Source: CALCNS01 sp964425745 (GTDB lineage: Bacteria > Bacillota > JAAYKD01). From it: DNA of 32,912 nucleotides. Shown one piece after another: positions 1 through 7,142 of the stretch (its first letter is position 1; each line of letters begins with the position of its first letter). The notes under the pieces were generated by a model. It was not told where the DNA came from. It searched no databases and saw only the letters and a list, made by a program, of their open reading frames with translations. The translations under genes and the position numbers were made by a program. The stretch covers positions 1 through 32,912 of the forward strand of contig CAYRNW010000029.1 in the NCBI GenBank assembly GCA_964425745.1, written 5' to 3'.

Positions 1-133
1 ACAAGAAGAACGCTGCTTCTCCGTTTTGAGACACAGCGTTCTTTGACAGTCTGAACAAAGGAAACTCCTTTGTCTTTATGTTGTTCCACTCGTATACCGA
101 GCCGACAATATCACCGATTATTGCACCTAACAT
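1..133 (-). CDS. ADP-ribosylglycohydrolase-like protein, N-terminal part, runs off the window edge
   Basis: An ATG at 133 on the minus strand, preceded by a GGTGAGGA ribosome site, opens a frame that begins MLGAIIGDIVGSVYEW and stays open to the window edge. The GAIIGDIVGS start is the hallmark of the ADP-ribosylglycohydrolase (DraG/ARH) family, which removes ADP-ribose from proteins or other acceptors and uses a two-metal site whose FTDDT motif normally follows shortly after a FPLF-like stretch. Here FPLF is present at about residue 30, but the next residues (RLSKNAVSQNGEAAFFL) do not look like the expected metal-binding segment, and the DNA there forms a hairpin (6-43). The gene may therefore be disrupted just before its active site, or the metal motif may lie beyond the edge. 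Family call from the N-terminus is moderate; intactness is unknown. Confidence 0.55.
   Translation of the reverse strand, partial: MLGAIIGDIVGSVYEWNNIKTKEFPLFRLSKNAVSQNGEAAFFL
6..43. repeat. Perfect 10-bp inverted repeat inside the truncated ADP-ribosylglycohydrolase frame
   Basis: AAGAACGCTG (6-15) pairs perfectly with CAGCGTTCTT (34-43) around an 18-nt loop. On the minus strand it is followed by a pyrimidine-rich TTCTTGT, so it could act as a weak terminator or be part of an inserted repeat. It lies where the partial gene stops resembling its family. Confidence 0.45.
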
Positions 134-591
134 GGGTCCTCACCACTTTCATTTCAATGGCATGAGAATAGCAGAAATTTGCTTGGCAGTGGTCGCTTAC
201 TTGGCGACATTATGCAACACAACCTAAAAAGCCGAAGTCCTTAGTTTTAGAATCGTTCATAAAACCTAGTAGTTTCTATGACTGAATTGCTACGTATAAA
301 GCAGCACTCGGTAAACCCACTTTATCATGTTTACCATAAGAACAAAAATTGATCTTTAGTTTTTTAAGCTTTCTCCTCTTTTCTTCCTGATTGTCTTCTT
401 GAGTATAATGATTATTTTCAAATAGTATTCTTCTCTTCCGTCGACGTTTCTACTTGAATTTTCCCAATCGAAGTAGTTGCTCGGAGTTTCCGAACAACTG
501 TTTTTAAGATGCGTTCTGCGAATCTAACAAAAACCTGTTCACAAACATTGTTTGCTAGTTAACTTATACTTGATATTGGTATTTTTTGGCA
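134..591. other. Intergenic stretch without a recognisable gene
   Basis: No long or well-initiated reading frame was seen on either strand. The stretch holds the ribosome site of the minus-strand gene starting at 133 and, at 476-505, a plus-strand terminator-like hairpin. Downstream of the OLD gene, on its own strand, there is only a short CAAACA/TGTTTG palindrome near 550, with no convincing terminator. Confidence 0.5.
476..505 (+). terminator. Terminator-like hairpin on the plus strand with no obvious gene before it
   Basis: GTTGCTCGGA (476-485) pairs with TCCGAACAAC (489-498) with one G-T wobble, a 3-nt loop, and then TGTTTTT (499-505). This is the layout of an intrinsic terminator reading left to right, yet no plus-strand gene was found upstream. 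Confidence 0.45.
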
Positions 592-2475
592 CTAAATATC
601 TTCTAGCTTAGCTAATATCTGTTTTAGCATTTCAGGAATATCACCCCCTGCGTTAATTGTAGCAGCTCGGTAAACGAGCTGGTTTTTTTTAAGTGAAATT
701 CCTGCAGAACACTCAATAGCTACACAAGAAGATGTCCACTCGGGCCATTCCGAATCGAGGAATGCTTCTAAATGATCATTGAAGATTGCTACTGAGTTGC
801 TAACAGTTTGTGCTGGGAACTCCTCCTCGGTCATGTTGAAGTATTTCAATAGCTTTTTGTTTGTTGCAATATGACAAATTTTCTCTTGTGCTATTTTACT
901 TGAAGTCTTATTATTAGCTTTGGCTCTTGCTTCAAATCCCGAATCCGCATCAAAGACAGCGTAACAGGGAATACCTAGACTCGTCAAAATAGCATGAGTC
1001 AAGGGAATTGAGCTCTTTCCATTTGATGGTACAACGGCTACGCCATTGGACTCTAGTTTCGCCGGTGCAACTCTATCACCCAAACCATAAAAGACAGCTG
1101 ACTCAGTCGTTCCTTCAACCACAAGAGCTTTGGAGGCAAACAAAGCAGGTGAAAGTTGTCCAACTGTTAGTGCATCGAGTTGCCTGTCAATTGATTCCGG
1201 GTCCTGAATTCCATCCAAAAGGCCCTTCACATAATCAACTGTAGATTTATGGATGGTCACTACAGGTTTTTCATCTGTGCTTCTTGTAAAACGACGAATT
1301 TGGTCAAAGTGTCGAGCTTCAATGAAATAAGGACTGTGAGTAGCATAAACTACTTGAATTCGTTTACTAGAATCTTCCGCTAAAGCACGAAGTACTCGTG
1401 CAAAAGCCTGAGCTTGAGTAGGGTGTTGGAATAATTCCGGTTCCTCAATCGCAAGGCAAAAAACACCTTCTGTGTCGACAGCTGAAGATTCAGCCAACAC
1501 TTGTAACGCAGATATAAGTAGTGTCCTTTGGAATCCATGTCCTTGTCCTTCAATAGCTGTTACCGTAACACCATCGAGAACAGATAAATTAAAGGTAGTT
1601 CTCGGTGCTTTTAATTCCACTTCAGCTGGTGTAACTAAGATTGAACGTCCCGCGGTATAGGTAGAAACGACTCTATTGAGTTGAGTAGTTATTGAACTCA
1701 GTTGGGCTCCGAATTTCTCATCGCAAATTTTTTGTTGAGCCGCACGACTTTCTTCAACTATCCTTTTGATCTCTTCATCTGCTGCTGTGCGATCAACTGA
1801 CCTTTCAAGAATTCGTCCGATAATACTTGCCTTAGCATCCTGCGCCTCTTCAGTTGCTCGAAGATCAGCTGTCACAAGCACAAAATCAAAGAGGCCACTC
1901 ATCTTACCATTACTGTTGAAACCAAAGAAATTTGTTTGCAGACTTGCTGGAGTTTCAACCAGTTTATCTGTATTTCTAGTCTCCCAAGCTGTCATTGCAT
2001 CTAACGCAGCCTCTTGATTGCTCCAAGTAGGTAAACCTAAAGTTGAGTCAGCTGACCTCAGTTGATTATATTCTATTTTCTTATCAGCTGCAGAACTTTT
2101 GCTGCGGATTTTAGCGAACGGCGGGTAACTCTTAAGATTAGCCGATAAAACTTCAGTTCCATCTACATAGTGTATCTTCCATGCAGTGAAAGTCGTAACA
2201 TCATCAGGAGCATACTTTTCTAAAGCATTACGGTCCTTTTCGGTCAAATCCGAGAATGTAACTCTAACCTCAATGTTTTCTTCAATGGCTCCAAAAGAGC
2301 AGTCTTTCTCAGACAAATTCCCCCCCTTGCTTCCATTAAAGAACCAATCCAGCGCACGTAGAACTGTTGATTTTCCAGTGCCATTCGGACCAATTAGTGT
2401 AGTCACGGAATCAAAGATAATTTCTATATCCTTAAGTGAACGGTAATTTTTAATGTTGACAGAATGTATTTTCAA
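592..2475 (-). CDS. OLD-family ATP-dependent endonuclease (AAA ATPase plus TOPRIM)
   Basis: A 627-residue protein of the overcoming-lysogenisation-defect (OLD) family, ATPase-gated nucleases that cut DNA and often serve in phage defence (P2 Old; GajA of Gabija). The N-terminal SMC/ABC-type ATPase shows a Walker A GPNGTGKST (29-37), a signature-like GQGHGFQRT (310-318), Walker B LAIEEPE (341-347) and ATHS (378-381). The C-terminal TOPRIM domain shows VVEGTTE (452-458) with the metal-binding Glu, and FDADSG (508-513). The start is TTG at 2473-2475, chosen because GGGAGGGG lies a few bases upstream and no ATG fits. No UvrD-like GajB partner follows, so it resembles a stand-alone OLD, or one paired with the unknown gene 186 nt upstream on the same strand. 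Domain assignment is strong; target and activity are not visible. Confidence 0.9.
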   Translation of the reverse strand: MKIHSVNIKNYRSLKDIEIIFDSVTTLIGPNGTGKSTVLRALDWFFNGSKGGNLSEKDCSFGAIEENIEVRVTFSDLTEKDRNALEKYAPDDVTTFTAWKIHYVDGTEVLSANLKSYPPFAKIRSKSSAADKKIEYNQLRSADSTLGLPTWSNQEAALDAMTAWETRNTDKLVETPASLQTNFFGFNSNGKMSGLFDFVLVTADLRATEEAQDAKASIIGRILERSVDRTAADEEIKRIVEESRAAQQKICDEKFGAQLSSITTQLNRVVSTYTAGRSILVTPAEVELKAPRTTFNLSVLDGVTVTAIEGQGHGFQRTLLISALQVLAESSAVDTEGVFCLAIEEPELFQHPTQAQAFARVLRALAEDSSKRIQVVYATHSPYFIEARHFDQIRRFTRSTDEKPVVTIHKSTVDYVKGLLDGIQDPESIDRQLDALTVGQLSPALFASKALVVEGTTESAVFYGLGDRVAPAKLESNGVAVVPSNGKSSIPLTHAILTSLGIPCYAVFDADSGFEARAKANNKTSSKIAQEKICHIATNKKLLKYFNMTEEEFPAQTVSNSVAIFNDHLEAFLDSEWPEWTSSCVAIECSAGISLKKNQLVYRAATINAGGDIPEMLKQILAKLEDI

Positions 2476-2661
2476 AGCGTCCCCTCCCTTTATTTATTAA
2501 AGCAACCCTCAAATTCTATCTATTAATAAAAACTCCAAACTAATACTCATTAAGTAGTCATTAGATGATAGTCCCCCCTTTATGACGGGCATTAGTAGGT
2601 TATGTGGCGAGATTTGGTGGCTTTTACGTATCATTAGGAGGTATGCTTTATATTACAATTT

Positions 2662-3156
2662 TCAATTGGCATCTATGTTATCTATGATTTTTCTGATTTC
2701 TATGTAATTAAGAGTATTTTCGATAGTTGATTCGTCTACAAAGAAGTTTCTTCTTAAGTGTACCTTCTTTATATACTTTAACCAATCCTTAATTTCCAAT
2801 TTTATACTCTCATTGGTTTTACCTTGAACATTGAAGTGAGTTCCGTTCGCTTGCGAATCAACAATATAATGCTTAACTTTACTGAAGGCAAAAAACCTCT
2901 CAGCTCGGGAGCAATATATTGTGAATAAAACATCTTGTTTTGTTACTGAGATCTTGAGGGAACCTATGATTTGATTATATTTCCAAATATAACTAGGATA
3001 ATAGATATCGTCGATCTCCCTGTAAGCATCATCATCATTTGCGTAATTTTTGAAAGCTTCTTTGCGCAGTTTCAATCTCTTCTCTTTCCAACGTTTTTTA
3101 AATTCCTTTTCCTTTATAGAATAGATTGGTAACTCATAGATGGTTTTTTCAAGCAT
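2662..3156 (-). CDS. Hypothetical protein, 164 residues, upstream of the OLD nuclease
   Basis: I do not recognise this protein. It starts at an ATG with a strong AAGGAGGG site. It is soluble, very rich in Lys, Glu, Ile and Tyr, with a basic helical N-terminus (about residues 14-35, many Lys/Arg) and no signal peptide or membrane segment. The middle alternates hydrophobic and polar residues like a small beta-rich domain, and the end is helical. It has its own promoter and operator (3188-3217) and is followed after 186 nt by the OLD gene in the same direction, so co-expression is plausible. It could be a partner, regulator or specificity protein of the nuclease; that is inference from position only. 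Confidence 0.6.
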   Translation of the reverse strand: MLEKTIYELPIYSIKEKEFKKRWKEKRLKLRKEAFKNYANDDDAYREIDDIYYPSYIWKYNQIIGSLKISVTKQDVLFTIYCSRAERFFAFSKVKHYIVDSQANGTHFNVQGKTNESIKLEIKDWLKYIKKVHLRRNFFVDESTIENTLNYIEIRKIIDNIDAN

Positions 3157-3187
3157 GATGACCCTCCTTCATATTATTAACTAGATA

Positions 3188-3217
3188 CTGATATATTGGT
3201 TGACCATACAGGTCAAC
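3188..3217 (-). promoter_or_regulatory. Promoter with palindromic operator covering the -35 box
   Basis: On the minus strand TTGACC (plus 3211-3216) and TATCAG (plus 3188-3193) are 17 bp apart, a sigma-A-like promoter with a modest -10, placed about 30-60 nt before the ATG at 3156. The palindrome GTTGACC-ATACA-GGTCAAC (3199-3217) has perfect 7-bp arms and contains the whole -35 box, a typical place for a repressor to block polymerase. The repressor is unknown. Confidence 0.55.
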
Positions 3218-3666
3218 TAATCGTTAACAAATACCCTATTCTTTACAATTCGTTCACTAAAAGCAAAAGCAAGAAAATTGAGTACGCCGGTATTAAACGA
3301 GCTTGTTGACCGCATTGATTGTGTATGTATCACACTAACAGAACAATATAGTGTTAGGTAGGATCAAAGTTCACTACCATCCCTCTTTTCTCTTATTGCA
3401 ATTATGCTCCATATAACTTCTAAGAGCTCATAATGACATGCAAGACAGGCTAAAGTTTCTATTCGTATACATTAATGCAAAAATTATCTTATTTTCTGTG
3501 CAAAGATTTACACACATTTCTCATAAAGAACATCATTTCATTAGAAATGCCACACTACCCGAAGAAAACTAGATTATCGCCAAATTGAACTACTAATTAA
3601 TCTATTGATCCTATTTCGTCAATCGAAGTTTAGAAGCAACATTTAGGTTCATATTGACCTCTAACC
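3218..3666. other. AT-rich intergenic stretch, no gene seen
   Basis: No frame with a credible start and ribosome site was found on either strand. A short plus-strand frame around 3290-3360 encodes LNELVDRID, slightly like the tail of serine recombinases, but it is too short to call. The stretch separates the OLD unit from the end of the five-gene operon. Confidence 0.5.
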
Positions 3667-3707
3667 CCAACAAACGGAGCGAAATCCAAAACGGCTCCGT
3701 TTGTTGG
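3667..3707. terminator. Strong stem-loop after the GTPase gene
   Basis: CCAACAAACGGAGC (3667-3680) pairs perfectly over 14 bp with 3694-3707 around a 13-nt loop, 6 nt after the GTPase stop codon. The T-rich flank (TACTTTTTATTT) lies on the plus-strand side; on the minus strand the stem is followed by GGGGTT, so termination of the operon may rely on the stem or on another factor. Confidence 0.65.
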
Positions 3708-3713
3708 TACTTT

Positions 3714-4874
3714 TTATTTCCCAAACATCGCCTTCAGCACATCGCCCATAAGTTTCACAACGGTTTTGGTATCGGTGGCTTGAGAAGATTTATCGGTCAA
3801 CGTCTTAATAATCTCTTGCAAACTCGAAGTGAATTTGGTGTTGAACATCTTTTTAACCCACTCAATGTAGGTCACTGCTTTATTGCCCAAGTAGATTTGT
3901 TCAAACACATAAATGGTGCCTTCGCCAAGCACAGCAACAATGCTCCCCGCAACAATGGCGTTCAATGCTGCTGCACCAATGTTCAACCCGGGTATCGCTT
4001 TCGCAGCGCCAATGGCTTGTCTTGCCACGATGCTGACTGTGCCAACTTCAACAATCGTATTGAAGAGATTCTTCGACGCCTCATCTTTCTTAATCTCATA
4101 TACCTGCGCCAAGGAATTCACCAAAGCTACTTCCAAAGGCATGAGTATGGTGGCATCTGGAAATGGAATAGGAACCGCTCCAACGACCACTGCAGCGGTT
4201 GTGGAAACACTAACAATGGCCTGCGACATAAATCTCTTGCGATTCAATTTATAAGCAGCAATGTCGTGTTCGCTGGATTTCATCCCTTCCGGCATCAGTT
4301 CATTGGTAGCTTCAATCAGTTCGGTGAGCCCTTCAGGAGGTGCAAATGCGTTATCGTTCAACACAAATACCTGAGCCACTACCGGTATAACTTTGCGAAG
4401 ATTCTTGGTATACTTCTTCTGTTTGGCAAAGGCATTGTAGACCATTTCAATATTCCGAGTGCGATCCGGCTCCGAATAGGATTTCGTAATCACAACAATG
4501 ACCGGAACCGATGGCCACATAGAAGTTGCTCGAGATAAATCATGAATGCTTTTGGCAAAGAGCTTTCCGGCGGTTCCTTCAACACAGAACCAGATTACAT
4601 TGATTTGAGTATCGGCATGGCCCTCTTTGGCACTATTCTTGGACCACTTGATCACAGCATTAATAGCCCGCATGCCCTTAAACCAAGATGGTTCAAAGCC
4701 AACGGTATCGATAAGCCGGAAGTTTAATTTCTCGCTCTCATAAATAGCCAGCTCTTCCGTAGTTCCTTCTGTTCCCCACCCAGTTTTAGCTCGTTCTTCG
4801 CCAAGCAGAGCATTGATCAGGGTAGACTTCCCTACGCCGGAATTACCAATGACTAAGACGTTTCCTCTTTGCAT
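3714..4874 (-). CDS. Era-like GTPase with DUF697-type hydrophobic C-terminal domain
   Basis: A 386-residue P-loop GTPase. G1 is GNSGVGKST (10-18), G2 is likely Thr38/Thr39, and G3 is DTVG (56-59). The G4 position reads TKSY (130-133) where NKxD or TKxD is expected, so guanine specificity may be altered or use the nearby Asp137. From about residue 209 the protein becomes hydrophobic and small-residue rich (FMSQAIVSVSTTAAVVVGAV, then PIPFPDATILMP), the pattern of the DUF697 domain that tethers such GTPases to membranes or oligomers. The start is an ATG with AAAGGAG 7 nt upstream. It is the last gene of a five-gene run, 35 nt after the DUF262/DUF1524 nuclease. Such GTPases often act as switches or membrane-acting effectors; the role here is inference. 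Confidence 0.85.
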   Translation of the reverse strand: MQRGNVLVIGNSGVGKSTLINALLGEERAKTGWGTEGTTEELAIYESEKLNFRLIDTVGFEPSWFKGMRAINAVIKWSKNSAKEGHADTQINVIWFCVEGTAGKLFAKSIHDLSRATSMWPSVPVIVVITKSYSEPDRTRNIEMVYNAFAKQKKYTKNLRKVIPVVAQVFVLNDNAFAPPEGLTELIEATNELMPEGMKSSEHDIAAYKLNRKRFMSQAIVSVSTTAAVVVGAVPIPFPDATILMPLEVALVNSLAQVYEIKKDEASKNLFNTIVEVGTVSIVARQAIGAAKAIPGLNIGAAALNAIVAGSIVAVLGEGTIYVFEQIYLGNKAVTYIEWVKKMFNTKFTSSLQEIIKTLTDKSSQATDTKTVVKLMGDVLKAMFGK

Positions 4875-4909
4875 AAGTGGCTCCTTTCGGTTTTTTAATT
4901 CAAACCAAG

Positions 4910-6979
4910 TTAGGTGATCTCTCCTTCTTGAACTCGAAACGCTTGCTCAATAATCTCCATCACGTCGTCAAGTTGATTCAAACTGTCTACGATTACCTCA
5001 ACATCTCCGTTACCCCACTTTCCAATTCCAGTGGTATCATTACAGATTCCCTTGGGGTCAAACACCTCGCTGAACTTCATATTTATTGATAATCGTAGTT
5101 TTGAAGTCTGAATAATAATATCCACAAAGTTTGTATCCACTTTATAGGCGATATATAATTTCTTAAACTCTCGTCTAACAATAGTACCTAGGTTAAGAAT
5201 TCGAGCGTTCAATTCATCGAAGAGTATCTTATTGGCAGGATTTAAATGCGGATAACTCTCCAATGTGTACACAATATTCGCATCTTCCTGCTTAAAATAA
5301 GGTTTTAGTTCGCTTTCGGTAAGTGTTGGATATGGCCATGCTTTTTGCGCTACCTCTCCGAGTATCCTAGCACGCTCAATAACTTGTTGCTCGCCCCAAG
5401 TAGTTTGCTTTACGACATATTTGTTCAAACGCAGTGCACTTTCCTTGAATCCACCAACGATCTCGAGTTTTTCCCTAAAGGAAGAATCACTCATTTCGGA
5501 ATTGTATGCCGTCATCGTTAAATTACCAATCGTATGTACATATTTCTTCTGAATTTCACTCCAACTACTACCTAGATCAGCAATCCACTGTGAGGATAGC
5601 CTTGGATTCTGTGGGATAATATGCTCTATAGTCGAATTGTTTAAAGAAACAATTGATTTGTTATCCCAATTTTCAAGACGACTCAGAATGTAGCGACAAC
5701 GATTAGTGTTGTAGATATCCCTCGTAATGAATGTGGAAATAAAACGTTCATCATTTGGAAACTCCTTATATGAATCCAGCAATATAAAGAAAGCTTTAAC
5801 CGAATTTATATAATCATCAGATTTAATTTCGTTCTTCATGGTTGCAAAAGTCTTGTTCAATGAGTTGGTTGGTATATCACAAACTGCTCGACGCAAAACG
5901 TAACTGACACATAATTGGATTATGTCCCGAATCTCCTCAATTGAAATAATGCCTTTTTCATAGTCATCATGAACTTTCAACAAGAAAGGATACGCTACTT
6001 CCATACGTATAGCCTTCATGTCACTATAAAACGATTTCAAAATCGGATCACTACTTTTTACAAAATGCATATCAGTATAATATTTGGCGAAATTATAGAT
6101 ATCCTGACAAAGATTGCGAATTGTCATGTTACTATTATTATGATAAGACCTAAACTCTTTATAAACAGCATCTTTTTTGGGAATACGGCCAATTTTCATC
6201 GTTAGGTAATCCCGGAAAAAATTATCAAGTATTTCACTTTGGTTTTCATAGTCAAATAATTGCTCGGTCGGTCGCCAGATATTATTATATACATCTGTTT
6301 GTGTAATTGAGTCCAACCCCATTAGTAAATGGTTACGAATTAAATCGGAGTCTTTCAAATCCATACCGGTAGAATTCAAACTTTCAAATATCGCTTGTGG
6401 ATCATCGTATTGCCGATCAAGAACTATATCAACAATTTGTAGCTTTCCGATTGCATCATACAAATCAGCAGGGGCAATTTCAAGTTTCGCAATCAAGTCT
6501 TCAAAGACTTCATAATTATCTAACACACGAGATTTGAGAGTATCGGGTATAGGTGAACATTCAATTTTCTTGATTAGGGCTTCTCTGTCTGTCTGAGTAA
6601 GTAGAAGCTTATATTTTGCATTCCCCATTTCATACTGGTTCAATAATAATGTATCTGTAATCTTGTTTGGATTCACACCGCAGTCAGTATTCTTCACCGC
6701 ATAATCACGCAAGGCTATAAGGAGTAAAGTCAACGTAGTAAGTCGTTGCTGACCATCTATAATCATTGCCAGTGTTGATCCCGCTGCTGAGTCTTCATCA
6801 ATTCGCACAATGGAGCCAACGAAGTGACCCTCGCGTTTTGTTTTGTGAAGATTGACAATGTCATTCCAGAGGCGATTACATTGCTCTCTCTTCCAACTAT
6901 AGGTTCGCTGGTATAATGGTATAAGGTATTGACAAGTACCACCTAGATATTTATAGATATTGCTTTTGAAAGCATTCAT
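4910..6979 (-). CDS. GmrSD-type nuclease: DUF262 plus HNH (DUF1524) plus DUF5655-like tail
   Basis: A 689-residue protein of the type IV restriction family GmrSD. The DUF262 N-terminal domain has the ParB-like nucleotide-binding motifs PLYQRTYSW (21-29) and IDGQQRLTTL (74-83), and the family motif ESLNSTGMDLKDSDLIRN (199-216). The DUF1524 HNH nuclease domain has EHIIPQ (452-457) and GNLT (485-488) followed by Asn493. Residues from about 570 to 689 (LFDELNARIL, KLYIAYK, then a predicted beta hairpin) resemble DUF5655, a small domain appended to many such proteins. In E. coli, GmrSD and relatives (BrxU, SspE) use nucleotide binding to license cutting of modified phage DNA. All catalytic motifs look intact. 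Start ATG with AGGGGG upstream; 163 nt separate it from a second, unlike DUF262 protein, and 35 nt from the GTPase. Confidence 0.92.
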   Translation of the reverse strand: MNAFKSNIYKYLGGTCQYLIPLYQRTYSWKREQCNRLWNDIVNLHKTKREGHFVGSIVRIDEDSAAGSTLAMIIDGQQRLTTLTLLLIALRDYAVKNTDCGVNPNKITDTLLLNQYEMGNAKYKLLLTQTDREALIKKIECSPIPDTLKSRVLDNYEVFEDLIAKLEIAPADLYDAIGKLQIVDIVLDRQYDDPQAIFESLNSTGMDLKDSDLIRNHLLMGLDSITQTDVYNNIWRPTEQLFDYENQSEILDNFFRDYLTMKIGRIPKKDAVYKEFRSYHNNSNMTIRNLCQDIYNFAKYYTDMHFVKSSDPILKSFYSDMKAIRMEVAYPFLLKVHDDYEKGIISIEEIRDIIQLCVSYVLRRAVCDIPTNSLNKTFATMKNEIKSDDYINSVKAFFILLDSYKEFPNDERFISTFITRDIYNTNRCRYILSRLENWDNKSIVSLNNSTIEHIIPQNPRLSSQWIADLGSSWSEIQKKYVHTIGNLTMTAYNSEMSDSSFREKLEIVGGFKESALRLNKYVVKQTTWGEQQVIERARILGEVAQKAWPYPTLTESELKPYFKQEDANIVYTLESYPHLNPANKILFDELNARILNLGTIVRREFKKLYIAYKVDTNFVDIIIQTSKLRLSINMKFSEVFDPKGICNDTTGIGKWGNGDVEVIVDSLNQLDDVMEIIEQAFRVQEGEIT

Positions 6980-7142
6980 ACTATTATCCCCCTAATTCTC
7001 CATACTAACATAAACCACAAGCTAATATTTACTAATATGAACGATACTCTCGCTAAGAATGTTGGTTATTTCCATTGTTACCAACGAGACTATTACCTTA
7101 GCTTTGAGCAACCTTTTGAAATTCGTTGACAATGCTAACAAC

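Noticed and set aside
592..2475. Gabija system (GajA/GajB)
   Set aside because: The OLD-type GajA-like protein is present, but no UvrD-like helicase gene lies on either side.
3290..3360. Plus-strand LNELVDRID stretch, slightly like a serine-recombinase C-terminus
   Set aside because: Only about nine residues match a common pattern and the frame stops soon after; not enough to claim a recombinase remnant.
3654..4538. 294-codon plus-strand frame opposite the GTPase gene
   Set aside because: Its protein is rich in His, Asn and Arg as expected from an antisense shadow of the well-supported GTPase gene.
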